Shown here: positions 1 through 42,299 of the stretch, one piece after another
Position numbering within the stretch: the first letter of the stretch is position 1
Layout: each line of letters starts with the position of its first letter
Source of the DNA: Myoxocephalus aenaeus
Taxonomy: Eukaryota; Chordata; Actinopteri; Perciformes; Cottidae
DNA: 64,000 nucleotides
Direction: 5' to 3'
NCBI GenBank assembly: GCA_038501785.1
Contig: JBAMJR010000154.1
Coordinates: 1,109,001 to 1,173,000, forward strand
Program-made: the position numbers and the translations under genes
The notes under the pieces: model-generated
What the model saw: only the letters and a program-made list of their open reading frames with translations
Told to the model about the DNA's origin: nothing
The model's database searches: none

Positions 1-1010
1 TTTCTATGTCTTCATCTTTTCTTGCCCTCATGCCTTTGTTGTACTGACCTATTGCCATAAGAGACTTTTTCTCGACTGTATGTGTGTGTGTTTGTGCCTC
101 TGGCTAGACTGAAGCCTCCCTCTGCCCCTCAACATTTGAACAAGAACCCCCCCCCCCCCCCCCCCCCCCCCTAGAAGTACAGTATGATTACAAAGAGAGA
201 TATTCCTTGTGTGTTTAGTTTTTTGTACTGAAAGTGTTTACTTGCATGTTTAGTTACTGAGAAAGTGAAGTGGGGGGGGGGGGCATCATGTTTTTCTATC
301 ACGGCCGCGTCAATGTCACCGCGTTTGCAGTTTAAGGCCTCTGGATCCCGGTGCTCACGTCGTACCAAAGACTCAACACATAAGAACATGCAAACGCACC
401 GTAAACAAATGTTTGACTATGTGACCTTCACACATATTTAGTAGCTTCATGCACAGCTAAAATATATATTTTTAATCAGCATTATGCAAAGATGACCCTT
501 CTGAAAGCTGTAAAATGTAGATATGTCTGTAGCATGTGCTAAAATGTTCTACATTATGTGTCCAAGACCCTGTATTTAATTATTTCTTTTTCATAGTTTT
601 GCTCAGAAATTCCTCCAAAAATAGTTTCCCTATCTGTACGGTGTAATATATTTTTTTTTTGTAATGGTTACTGTAATGTACTACAATTTGATACCAGACA
701 TAAACCATTTGTCACTGATAACCATTGATTTTGAGGCAAAGTAAAGCTTTGCTGAGGAATTTTGCCTTTTTTCTCTTTCTGATCTGTGCTTCACATTTTC
801 CTGAACCACCTTGTCCTTTTTAACTCATATTTCCCCAAATACATGGACTCGTTAGGGACCCGACGGATGACATTTTATCTCCGTGTCAAATAACGCGTGA
901 GAGCTTTACATTATGGATGTACCTTTTTGTTATTTTCCACTTCTCTTAACAACGTCGTAACATCAGAGTACATTTTGTCAATGCTGTTTGTGCAATAAAT
1001 TGAACTAAAA
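1..1010 (+). other. 3' UTR-like sequence of an unidentified upstream gene
   Basis: A/T-rich non-coding sequence with a C25 tract (147-171), a G12 tract (272-283), and AATAAA at 994-999 followed by a T/GT-rich stretch, as at a plus-strand polyadenylation site. No coding exon is visible, so the gene cannot be named. Confidence 0.3.
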
Positions 1011-3364
1011 CATCTCATTTGTTGATTTTTTTTCTTTTTTTCTTTCAGTAATATACGACACTATTCAGAGAGCGGAACTCTTTCCCTCTCTCCTACGCAT
1101 TTCCAATGCCGCTCTTCAATAGTAGCTTTTATTCATGTTGTCTGACGGTGCTAAGAGGGTCGGCCTCTGAGCAGGTTTTTGTTCCTTCTACCTTCTACCA
1201 CACCGAGTTCAAGGTAATCCAGCACAGAGGAGTTTAACACAGCCTGTCTTATGCCTCCTGACAAGATTTTTTTTTTGCTACGCACAGGCTCAGTAGGAAA
1301 TCATCTTCACCCACACAGCCACCCACACACTGCTTGCTGACGTCACAGCCATCAACAACAATAGAGATCAGCCGTGGACGATGAAATGCACCGCAGTTAT
1401 CACACTCACTGTCTGGCCTAATACTGAGGATCGTGTGAATGAATACAGTAGGTATAAATATGACGTAAAGGATGTAACATCTCTGATCAATCAATGTAAT
1501 TGTTAGAGTTGTGAAATATTGATTACAGATGTATATATTTGCAGCTAATTCTAATGTTCTTGTTATTATCTTTCTAACCTGATTACATCCTGCAACTTCT
1601 TTTCAACGAAATGTGCCTTTATCTGCAGTATTCATTGTTACATTTCATGTGCAAAGATACATTTGTCCACATGAGGTCAGCACTGCACTGGGAGGAATAC
1701 TATGTAGGCTACTGAGCAGAAGCACAGATGCCTTCCTCTTTCTGTCTGTGTGGAGTTTGTATATTCCCAAATATTCACTTTTGGCTAATTGGAAACTCTA
1801 AATTATCAACTTGAATCAATCAGAATCATGAAAGAGTTTCTCCTGGTGATCAGGTTTCTCCCTTTTTATACACATGTTCTATGTTTCTGCCTCTCTGTAT
1901 AATATACAGTATTAATACAATTGCGTGACATGATGGTGACTATAAAGAAGAAGTACTGGTATCTGTTGAAGTGGTGATTTTAACTCAAGCTGATCAATAA
2001 AATGATCAATGTTACGTCATAACATTATTTTAGGTTAACGACAGGAGCTGGTTCTGTAATATACATTTATATTCTACTGTAAAACATATATACTCTTCAT
2101 CACTGGGTTTAAGGATATTTTTAATATTAGCATTATTCACCAGTAATATCTATTTCCGTCATTGTGTGAGTTGACTGATAACGAGTTGATCACTCACGTC
2201 CTTTTCTATTACTTCAGTTGTCTTACTGACAGCTCAGTTGATGAAACTCAGTAAACATAATCTATGTATAAAGACTTTTAAAATGCAAAGTTTCTCTGGC
2301 TTTAATAATGTGGAAAGATAACAGACATATGAGATGAAAACAACTTAAATAATACATCCTGTCTGAATGGGCTCAAGTATGAATTTAAGTTTAGGACCAT
2401 TTTCAAGACCATTTCTTATCTATTTTTATACACAATTAACAAGATAATACAAGTCAATTAAATGTAAGTGAATTGTGCAGAGCAGCTCATATCCAACATA
2501 AGTCAAAACTATTAAGAAGCATTCAGAGAAATACTTTCATCAAAGTCATCTCTACGGCTCATTAATTAAAAAGCTGCAAACATGAAGCCATGGTGAGATA
2601 TATTAGCGATACGTTAAAGGTCAAAGGTCAAACTCTGGTTTCAACTTGCAGCGTTGGATTCTCAGGTATTTTTAAACAAAGTGACAGAAGTGAGTGAACG
2701 GTGTTGAGCTGCAACAGTGATCCGTCTCACCTTCTGTCACTTTTATGTCTCCGTGTTGTTCCTTTAGAATCGTTCTGACAAGGTTTTATGAGCTGAAATG
2801 GAAGTTCAGATTCTGCAGAAAACCAAAGCTTGTGTTATTTTGTGATGATTTGTATAATTCTAGAAATTCAGAAATGGTTTAATTAATTTCCCCTCCATTC
2901 AAGATTTGGGGAAAGATTGTTCCTCATATTAAATTCTCATTTATATAAATTAATAATTTTGTAAATACCAACCGTTGCTCTCGACTACCAAACGGCCAAA
3001 TAACACAGAAGTAGTCGGCACAGCCTTTTAAAAGAAGTCTAATAGTGTCAATGTAAATGGGTCAAATGATTGTAGAGCTGTTAATGAGGCTGTTATTAAA
3101 ACTGACACCATTAATAGTCAGGAAAAAAGCTGCTACTGCAAAAAAACGAATCCAGTCACCAAAATATTATTATCAACATGCAGAGAGAAAAGACTCTGCA
3201 GATCGCAGGATGTCATTTTTATGTTTGTGGAGTTAAAAATGTAACAACTGTGTTCGTCCCTAGATATGCTAAGACCAAAACCTGAACTTTCAGGTTTAAA
3301 TAATTTTTTCAAATGATCAAAACTATTGCCCTGGATTAGGCTCCATAGCAGCACTGGTCCTTAA

Positions 3365-3750
3365 TTTAAGTAAAAGTAGAAACACTGAAATATGAAATAT
3401 CAGTGAAAGTCAAAGTCCTGCATTGGAAATGTCCCTTAAGGAAAATTATGCATAGAATACTAAACTTTCTGATACTAAAATATCATTTTTCTTTAATTGT
3501 TCAAGACCTTTCTTTGTCTCGGCAACACACTGACAGAGATCTGACAGCAAATGTTCACAAACACATTTTTTTAACCCAATCTGCTTTCATTCATATCCAC
3601 ACAACATTAAAATTATTTCCAAACGAGTTGGAGGGATGGTGGGAGAGGGGCACACGCAATGACCACCGGCCACTTTTACATATCAAACGGTGATAAAATA
3701 CTCAAGTAGAGTACAAGTATCTCAAATACTTGTCTAAATGTACTGTTGTG
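3365..3750 (-). mobile_element. decayed TIR element (teleost 'AAGTAAAAGTAC' type)
   Basis: Begins with TTTAAGTAAAAGTAGAAAC and includes AAAGTCCTGCATT; ends with ACTCAAGTAGAGTACAAGTA, CAAATACTTGTC, AAATGTACT. These are the ends of a very common fish non-autonomous DNA element. Similar pieces lie at 16127-17081 and 41540-41665. Family recognised from memory; limits approximate. Confidence 0.5.
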
Positions 3751-4638
3751 TCATGATAAACCAGAGGATGTATAGCAGCATATTTTTATTTAAACTCTGA
3801 ACAGAAACATTGCACATTTGCCTTTTCATGCCCTAGGTTTCTTTCCATTTAGCCCGCTGATAAATAAATCCACAGTCCAAACTGAGTGAGTAAAGAAGAA
3901 ATACAAGAAGCACGTTACATTGAAAAAAGGACAAAGTATTTGGCCACATTTGGAGACCTAATAGAAAAATAGAACAGCGATATTCATAATTCACGTTACA
4001 TGATGCAATAGAATTCAAATCATGCATTTCCGATGAGATAATGTGTTTACTGATGAAGTTCAAAATACGAGGTATTTGTTGGCTCACATGTTTGCTACAT
4101 TCTTAGCAAGTGGTTGAATTTAATACTGCATAAAACATGCAATTCAAAATGTTTCTGGTCGACTTCAATTCAGCTCTTTAACTAAAATACAGTAGAGTAC
4201 AGATCCATGCCACACAATGTGCACAGTCACGTTTTAAACTCCAATTAACAAAGCTACAACACAATTCATAAGGCAAAACCCCACCCACAAAATAATACTT
4301 ATAATATTATTATATAATATGGGCACTTCAGTACTACAAGTGTCAGTGTCTCAGTCTTCTTTTGGAGATCATAAAATCTGTTAAAGTAGCATGTGTGAGC
4401 TGTGAGATAAGAACATAAATCAGATTAAAGCAAAAGTCAGACATTTGAAGAACTACACTTTCTCTTTCTGGCGACAAGTTAGATTGGAGGATATCACCTT
4501 CAAATAAAGCTACTGGTTAGCAGTTAGCTTAGCATAAAGACTGGAAAGAGGAAGAGACAGCTAGCCTGACTCTATCCAGAGGTATGAAAATCCACCTACC
4601 AGCACCTCTAAAGCTTTCAAATTATGCAGCATGTTATA

Positions 4639-4895
4639 TCTAGAGCTGCATCAATTAATCCATTAGTTGTCAAATATTATTCTAGTTTGATAACAAAAAA
4701 GACAGAATTCTCAGATTCCAGCTTTTCTAATATGAATAATGTATAGGTTATTTACTCCTCTGTGACAGTAAACTGAATGTCTTGAGTTGTGGACAAAAGG
4801 AGACATTGGAAGACGTCGTCTCAGGCTTTGGGAAACACTGATTTGACGTTTTATAGACCAAACAACTAACCGATTAATCGAGAGTGCAAATAATT
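4639..4895 (+). mobile_element. TIR miniature element, copy 1 (AGAGCTGCA...AATTAATC type)
   Basis: Starts TAGAGCTGCATCAATTAATC and runs through CTCTGTGACAGTAAACTGAA, GGGAAACACTGA and AGACCAAACAACTAACCGAT to TTAATCGAGAG. This is a familiar fish element whose ends read TAGAGCTGCAACGATTA. The right end is missing. Related copies occur at about 46540, 47566, 48870, 51410 and 51546. Confidence 0.6.
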
Positions 4896-5329
4896 GTTTG
4901 TTACTTTATTTCGGACAAAAAGTTTCAGAGTAAAAACAAAAGGTGGGTTTCACAGACTAAATTTTTCAGGCAAACATAGGTTGCAGAAAGTTACGCGTAA
5001 CTCTTTGTAAAACGTGTAACTCTTTGTACACTCTGGTTTTTGTTTAGATTAACCAAACAAAATATTGAATTAATGATCTTTGAAACTGCTGGTCGATGGA
5101 TTTTATTGCCTTTGGATGAAGCCAGGCTAGCTTTCCGCCATCTTTTGTCTTTGTGATAAGCTGAGCTTACTTTCGGCTGGTGTATTTCTTAAAATATCAA
5201 CTACTCTTAGTTTAGTGAGTTTGAATTAAATGTATGTTTCAGCTGTCTGTGTTAAATCAGCAGATGCAATTTCTGCAGAAATGAATTGATGTCAGAACAA
5301 CTTCATCAAGGCACATTGTGTGTGTATCT

Positions 5330-5332
<3 letters not shown>

Positions 5333-5425
<93 letters not shown>
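5333..5425. repeat. (GT)n microsatellite
   Basis: About 46 uninterrupted GT units. Confidence 0.97.
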
Positions 5426-5426
<1 letters not shown>

Positions 5427-6239
5427 AAGTGAGACCCTGACTTTATAAAATTGGGCAAAATAGATTTCTTTATGTATATAATGTTAATGCGTTGTGGCTA
5501 ACATGGGATCAAGACATAACTGCAGTCATTAGTTTTTATAAATTATGGCAATAAAAGTAATGGTTGAACTTGGATTTAAATCTCGGTGAGGAGGCCATGC
5601 ATTTTTCATTAGGATCTTAAAACAAGGCACAGGAAGGGAGGGAGCGGAGCACTCAATTTGCATTGCAAGCATTGTCACAGGTCCTGCTGTTCCTGTACTC
5701 CTTTATCCTTCAGAAACTCTACAGACACATTACAAGCCAGAGCTTACAGGTTCTTAAACAGCACTTGTAAATAACTTAATAGTCTATGTACAGATTTACA
5801 AAAAATATCTTCGTTACCCCAGACAAACTGCGAGCAACGAGGAGGTGCCGAGAGCAAAACGAACCACAGCAGAAACAAACATTCCTCTCATAATTCTCCA
5901 TGCCCTGTTGTGCCGAAACATCTGTCCAATGCCCAGAATAGTTAGTGTTAGCTCGCTGGTTGACATGTTGACACATTGGTTTGAGTTTCCTTTCTGACGT
6001 GGTGTCATCAGCTGATTTGTAGCTGCTCCGACAAGCTCGCCAAACACAGCTCTGTCAGCCTTCAGCACAGGAAGGATGCAGAAAACCCTCTACGATAGCG
6101 CTGCACTCAAGTCTAAAGCTCATCTCTAGCAGTAAAAGCGAAGAGGAGCAGAGCCCAAGAACCTCTGCATGCGCTGCTGCCTCTGTTGCAGGCTGCATTT
6201 AAGAGGAAGTAAGCCTAAGAAATCAGCTTGGAGATGGAG

Positions 6240-36535
<30,296 letters not shown>

Positions 36536-36990
36536 GCCTGTTCTTCAGATGGTCCTCAGTGCACCGAATCCATGAAGTCGCGCAGAGAAATACCATCTAT
36601 AAGGCTTTACTGAGAGAAAAGTAGAGAATCATTTGAATACCATAACTTCCAAGATGCATTATCCTGAGAGCCCCTGGTGCTCCGGCTACATATCCAGGAG
36701 AAGGATGGAGACTCCCTTTGCGCACCAGCATATTCCTCCACAGCATCTCCACACCATTCACTTAATTTAAGAACATCAAAGCAGATCTAAGCAAAGAAAA
36801 TTGAGGCTCGTGTGGACTGTCACAAGCATTGCATATCTCACAGAGAGCCACTACCGAGCACCGCCGTCGTATGGGTCTTCTTGTGAGCAAGTGACGCTGG
36901 CTGACGCTGGGCTTCGTCACACAGACAGGAGCTCAGCTCAGGGTTGCTTCGGCAGTCATTTGAACCGCTTGTCCTCCTTAAAGAGGCGCT
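36536..36990 (-). promoter_or_regulatory. pde11a: pde11a 5' UTR / promoter region
   Basis: Sequence immediately upstream of the pde11a start codon. No clear TATA box in the right place. A CpG-containing stretch around 36830-36970 is the most likely promoter area. Assignment is by position only. Confidence 0.35.
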
Positions 36991-38515
36991 CTAAGTATGA
37001 TGGTGATGGTGCTGAGGATGATGATAAGTAGTGTAAAGTCATCGATCATCTTCTCAGCATGCATACTAGATCATGCATATTGTAGATTCAGTATAAAAAG
37101 ATGTAAACATAGCGGATGTGTTCTCATTGATGATCATACTTTCAGCAGTAATGCAGTGCTCCACTAGATGTGTAAGGCTCCTGAAAGGCAAAAGAGCCCC
37201 ATGTTGTGTGTGAATTATAATTTGATGAAATTATGCTTCAGCAGCGTCAACCATAATGGATTCCTATGCCATCCCTGACGAGGCTTTGGTGATGGCACTG
37301 CTGGCTGACAGGAGTGACCACATTGAATGACTGTCGCCTGAAGAACAATGCGTGTGTTTCGACAAAACATCTATTTCACAAGCCACAAACTAATGTGCAA
37401 ATGTGGAACCTGCAGTGGTTTATCTATACAATTTAATAATGGAACGACCTTTCTTGGTAGAAGGTGGGTGTCAGAAAATCTAATTTGTTTAGACCATATT
37501 AGTGAATCTGTGTGCAGATGTGACCTCTGGACGCTAGAGGGAGTTATACTCCACAGCATTGGTTTATAGACGCAACCCAACTCTGATGGAGGAAACAGTC
37601 TTAGCTGCTGTCTTCCGTCATGATACTACTTGTCTCTTTACATTTAAAGCTACACCCGAACATTTTGAAAAAGGAAAGAATCACAAGGAGTTTAAATAAA
37701 AGCATATATAGAAAGTTCTCATATTTAACTCATGACCCAGGTTAAACACGTTTTTTTAAATAATTGTAACAGACAAAACATCTAAATGGCCAGCATTTCT
37801 TACTTACAAATCAGTTTCCAAATGCAAATTGGCTCTTTAAAAATACAAATATGAAGTCCCTTTATTGATACCTCTATTACACTTTTTTCAACAAACTATA
37901 AGAAATCTAGATGAGCCAAAACTGTAGAAACAAGAACACGATTTCAGCCTGACATGAACATCCACACCATGTACTTTATCAGTATTTTTATTTAAGAAAC
38001 CTAATACTGAAGATTCACTTCAATTGTGTCAAACAAATTAGAAAAATAATTAACATGTAGTGTCTATTTAACTTGAACATTGAAAAATTACACAATGAAG
38101 GACTATTGAGGGTTCATCAAACTGGGAGCAGGTATGGAATATTCATTCTTGGAACAGACAATTATTAAGACAGCTTGATTGTGAATCAAGAAACTATTAA
38201 GACAAAATCCTGGATGGCAATAAGCAAACATAACACAGCTTTCAGTCCCTACATTTTGAATACACAGTATGTTTTAATAATTTATGCTAGAAAAGGAACC
38301 TGTTAAAACCAGGGGATATCATTTTCTCCACCACAAAGGAGGATCAGAAACCGAGCTACAGCTGTGACAAAGATGGAAACTCATCATGCCGATACCCGTC
38401 AGAGATTGCTTGCCATTCATGCCTGATTTTAAACAGAAAGACAAGTCCTGGCCTCTTTACCAGTTCAGTTTGTCAGGACACAAAAACCGGCAAAGACGCA
38501 CCGACGACGAGTTCT
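36991..38515. other. intergenic, pde11a to cytochrome c
   Basis: No gene recognised. The cytochrome c 3' UTR must lie in its upper part; no conserved element stood out. Confidence 0.5.
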
Positions 38516-38661
38516 TTATGAAGTTGCAGACTTAAGGTACGCTATGAGGTCAGCTCGTTCATTCTTCTTTTTGATGCCAGCGAAGATCATCTTTGTTCCT
38601 GGAATGTATTTCTTGGGGCTCTCCAAATAAATCATCAGGGTGTCTTCATTCCAGGTAATGC
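38516..38661 (-). CDS. cytochrome c coding exon (C-terminal, Met ligand)
   Basis: Two bases completing Gly, then 47 codons ITWNEDTLMIYLESPKKYIP ... AYLKSATS and stop TAA. Acceptor TTTCAG. 3' UTR continues toward lower coordinates; its end was not identified. Confidence 0.95.
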
Positions 38662-38934
38662 CTGAAATCCAAATGAGCAAACACAGTGAAACATTATGTT
38701 TGAGCCACACAGCATCATTCCTTGGACTATTAAAATACTGTAAACTTGCGCAAAGTATTTACCTTTGCTTTTGTTGGCATCGGTGTAGGAGAAGCCCGGT
38801 GCCTGGCCTGTTTTGCGTCCAAACAGGCCCCAAAGGTTCGGCCCCACCTTGTGCTTTCCACCCTCATCCACAGTATGGCACTGGGAACACTTCTGGACAA
38901 ACACCTTCTTGCCTTTGTTCAGGTCAACAGGCAT
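38516..38934 (-). CDS. cytochrome c (coding part, two exons)
   Basis: Cytochrome c is the soluble haem carrier between complexes III and IV in the mitochondrial intermembrane space and an apoptosome activator. Coding exons 38763-38934 and 38661-38516 join within a Gly codon (G|GC) to give 105 residues. Visible features: KCSQCH haem attachment (Cys16, Cys19, His20), GPNLWGLFGRKTGQAPGFSY, the axial Met in PKKYIPGTKM (Met82), and IFAGIKKK. Start chosen at ATGCCTGTTGAC (AAACCATGC) because an acceptor AG lies five bases upstream, so the longer open frame is intronic. The N-terminus MPVDLNKGKK is one residue longer than the usual MGDVEKGKK. Departures from the usual sequence: VDEGG for VEKGG, LMIYLESP for LMEYLENP. 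The SATS end is as in tuna. It is intact, has introns and is not a processed copy. It could be called cycs; the exact paralogue is unsettled. Confidence 0.95.
38763..38934 (-). CDS. cytochrome c coding exon (N-terminal, haem site)
   Basis: 57 codons plus one base. The exon itself begins at 38939 (acceptor CTTCTTAG|AAACC) with the ATG at 38934. Donor GTAAAT. Contains CSQCH. Confidence 0.95.
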
Positions 38935-39054
38935 GGTTTCTAAGAAGGAAACAAAATACACACCCTGTCAATAATGACTGACTCATGTTAAAGTACTCCC
39001 ATAGTCTAATCTAATTGTTCTGGCAGCATTTGATGTTTTATTAAACCCTGGACA

Positions 39055-39600
39055 TATCCTGTTCGAGTCCCTCCCCTCTGGCAGGAGGCTGAGGTCCATC
39101 AGGACCAAGACCTCACGCCACACAAACAGTTTCTTCCCGTCAGCAGTCGGGCTCATCAATGGGGCTCGGGTCCCCCACTGACTGTCTCTGTCACCCCCAG
39201 CTATTTTAATTTTTAATTTTTAATTTTAACTCTTTATTTTTATTTTTATTTTCTCTTCTTTATTTTTTATTTCTCTTTACCATTCACTCCTCTGCACACC
39301 GCATACTTAAACACTCGTCACTTTAACATACACTTTAACTTAAATACACATGTCACTTTAACGTACATTCACATTAACGTATCTGTTGACTGAGCACTTG
39401 CTTATCTTACACATATATTAATACCAATTGCACTGTTGTTTTCGTTGATTGTTGATTGTTGTTTGTCTCGTCTTACGTCCCATGTCCATGTCCATGTCCA
39501 TGTCCAATGTATGCACCTTCCGCCTCAAAAAATTCCTCGTTTGTGTGAAAACATTCCTGGCAAATAAACGGTTTCTGATTCTGATTTCTGATTTCTGAAA
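39055..39600 (+). mobile_element. 5'-truncated LINE (CR1/L2-like) in cytochrome c intron 1
   Basis: Plus-strand frame 39065-39181 reads as a non-LTR retrotransposon ORF2 C-terminus (LPSGRRLRSIRTKTSRHTNS, then FFPSAVGLIN) ending in TGA. An A/T-rich 3' UTR and a terminal short tandem repeat of TTTCTGA units around 39570-39600, preceded by AATAAA, follow. This is the usual 3' end of teleost CR1/L2-type LINEs. It lies antisense to the host gene. Confidence 0.75.
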
Positions 39601-40068
39601 ACTATACCCTCATTCAGCCACTAGGGGGTAGTCTAAGTTGCGTAACTGGGACCTGGCAGTGTTACAAAACTTTAGTTTACACAAGCAGTAACGTAATGCT
39701 AATTACCTCTCTATACGTTTACTGTATCCGTGATATGACGAATTCCAACAAAGAAAAAGTCGCATACAGTATCTTAAACAGGCTTCTCAAATACTAGTAG
39801 TTGCCAATACAAGTTAAAAACCGATGTGAGATTTGTAAAAAATTATCGAATGTAAATGATATGGAGATATTTTCGAGTAAAAGTAAGAACTGCTTGTAGA
39901 TAAGAGGACGAAGAAGACGTTTCATTCTCCGGAAACAGCGTGACACCCGGCAGAAGACCACGTTGTACACGAGCGGACCCGGCAAAGACAGATTTAAGTC
40001 GCGTGGAAAGATACGTCACCGGGACCCACGAGCCAAAAAACTGAAGATGTTTATGCTCAGCTTCTTAC

Positions 40069-40200
40069 CTTTTCTCGAGGTTTATTCACGGGACTTATTG
40101 AGACGCAATTCTTCCGCTTTCGGCTTCCTACCGGCTCGGTCACAAGTGGTTGGTGTATGTGCTTCCGCTCTATGGAGTTACTCCCGCTGAAACGTCATCA
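40069..40200 (-). promoter_or_regulatory. probable cytochrome c non-coding exon 1 and promoter
   Basis: On the minus strand a near-ideal donor AAAAG|GTAAGAAG falls at 40069/40068, in a CpG-containing stretch and upstream of the acceptor at 38940. Flanking sequence has two GCGGAAG motifs (about 40108-40116 and 40160-40167), which fit ETS/NRF-2 (GABP) sites, and a TGACGT half-CRE near 40192. Nuclear genes for respiratory proteins commonly use NRF-2 and CREB. Start site and exon extent are inferred. Confidence 0.5.
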
Positions 40201-41539
40201 GTCAGCTGACCTGTTTCATCATCCTCAGCACGACATATGTGTTCAAAGACTTCTGTTATCAAATTGCGCAATGCAAAACCTCTTCGTCCCACAGAGTAAC
40301 TGCTTCTTTCTGATATACAAGAAATACTATAAAAATTCAACTTAAAGAAATCATATTTCGTCCTCCAATGTATAGAAATCAGAGCATGACATTCATGTTA
40401 TTTCCTATTATTAGACACTGCAGCATATTCATAAACATTATCTTAGACGTGCCTTGATTCAAGGTGCAGTGGCTGGGATTAGCAATCTCTTTAGTGCAAT
40501 GTAGCACGTAATAAATTATCATCTGCAATGTCATGGACACATTAACATCTAATTGTGTCCTGGCATACTGCTGGAATTGATAGCAGAAAATGGGTTGTCA
40601 CCTTGAAAAAGTGACCTTACAGACATGTTCACCAGTTTTTTTTCCCATACAGTAATCACATTCATCCAATCCCTCTGTTGTTATTGTGTAGAAAGCCTTA
40701 AAATTAGAATATTATAATAATTCTGGCAATGAGTTGTACTATTTGAGGAAAACCTTAAAGAAAAACTTGGAAAAGCTAGCCATGGAATCTGATGCCCAGC
40801 CATTTTTGAGACAGACGCAGGCAGATGGAAATAGTTAGTTACCCGTGCTCATAGTCCGCCTCTCAAGTTACTTTAGTATTCTCTCCATCTCTCAAATTAC
40901 TTTTGTACATAACACATTCCCTGCTGTGTGAAAAGCCCAGGAGTGCAGTGCACAAGTTTCCAGATACATGGCTCTGCCCCTGGAGCACCGCACACTAATG
41001 AGCACCACACCATCACACACACAGTAGTCTCTTTGCCCAGACTTCAATGAATAAAAACATAATCTAATACTGGTCCGCCCTCTTCCCTACATTCAATAGT
41101 ACGACGTACTATAATAAGCATGATGTGAGGTCACCCTATGTCAGGGTGCTTTTCTTTCTGTGTCTCAAGGCCAGTTGACCTATGGTTGACACATAATCAC
41201 ACTCAAATATGGGAATGCTGTTACCACCCATCCTCTGATTTCTACATTTACATAGTAGTCATTTGTTTTGAAAAAAACAATTGTAAGCTTGAATGTAACG
41301 TTAGTGGAGTAAATGTTGGACTAGTACATGCTGAAACATAATGGAGTAGAGAATTGAAATGAAACATAATTACCCAAGGAAAGTGCACGTACCTCCAAAT
41401 CATACTAACAGCCGGCACAACAGCTGCACTTGTAATGTCATGTTGTTTTAAACGGTGTACTCTCAACTTGTCTGAGCTGTAACTAAAACATCCTTTGATT
41501 AAGTAAAGCAGTGATTTTACAACGTAAACATACTTGGTT

Positions 41540-41665
41540 AGAAGTAAAATTTCTACATTAAGAATTATACAAGTAAAAGTACATTAGTATTGGCAGCAGC
41601 ATTAACTTAAAGTATCACAATTAAGTATTTATTTTGCTGAAAGGCCCGCTCCAGAGTGTCGTTTT
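41540..41665 (-). mobile_element. fragment of 'AAGTAAAAGTAC' TIR element
   Basis: ACAAGTAAAAGTACATTAGT through TTAAAGTATCAC and TTTTGCTGAAAGGCCCGCTC parallels the internal right half of the element also seen at 3365. Confidence 0.5.
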
Positions 41666-41740
41666 GGAATATTAATATTGATACATCTTTTTTTTGGGCA
41701 TGTTTCAATCTGGTTAACATGGAGCTCATATGTTTATGTT

Positions 41741-42000
41741 GTTAGATAGATGGATGGATGGATGGATGGATGGAGATACTTTATTCACCCCCAGGGGGAA
41801 ATTTGTATGTGGCAGCAGCAAGGAAGTAAACATAAGTATGGGAAATACTCAATATATACAATACAATAAAATAGTGGAGCAGAACATATTACATTTAAGA
41901 AAATTAAATAATAAAGAAAATGCAAAGTGTAGTGTATATAAAGTATATACAGTGAAGTAGAAGTATATACAGTGACACTAAACGACAAAAGCTGTAGGGT
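41741..42000 (-). mobile_element. LINE 3' end with (GATG)n tail
   Basis: GATGGATGGATG repeats followed by GATACTTTATTCACCCCCAG and GGGGAAATTTG. Read on the minus strand this is the 3' end of a teleost L2/CR1-type LINE (CAAATTTCCCC ... AATAAAGTATC and a short tandem tail). Confidence 0.6.
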
Positions 42001-42021
42001 TATTGATTAGTATCACAGATT

Positions 42022-42160
42022 ATTCAATTCAATTCAATTCAGTTTATTTTGTATTGCCCAAAATCATAAATTTACCCCAGAGGGCTTTACAATCACATAT
42101 GACATCCCTGTCCCGGGACCTCACATCGGATCAGGAAAAACTCCCTCCGAAAATAGAAAA
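42022..42160 (-). mobile_element. dispersed repeat with (AATTC)n tail
   Basis: ATTCAATTCAATTCAATTCA, then TTTATTTTGTATTGCCCAAA, CAGAGGGCTTTACAATCACA, and TCAGGAAAAACTCCCTCCGA. A widespread fish repeat, probably a LINE 3' end in minus orientation. It sits just upstream of the osbpl6 CpG region. Confidence 0.6.
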
Positions 42161-42299
42161 AAAAATGTATAACAATGCATTAGATTTTATACAATTAAAT
42201 TGTTTTAAATGATACATCCTAAACTGCAAAGAAGTACAGAAAGTGGAGCAGAGAGCGTAAAGATAAAGTATGGTGTACTTTTGAAGGGAGCTTTCCAAC

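Larger units (their letters stand above)
1011..6239. other. non-coding region downstream of pde11a
   Basis: No exon recognised. It contains the pde11a 3' UTR (end not determined), two decayed TIR elements (3365-3750, 4639-4895) and a long (GT)n tract (5333-5425). The rest shows nothing I can name. Confidence 0.5.

Noticed and set aside
38820..38860. Trp in GPNLWGLFGRK as proof of testis-type cytochrome c
   Set aside because: Tuna heart cytochrome c has the same Trp, so it is not diagnostic; only the gene position supports the link.
38635..38961. Upstream start (MYFVSFLET) for cytochrome c
   Set aside because: An acceptor AG lies just before the AAACCATGC start, so the extra residues are intronic.
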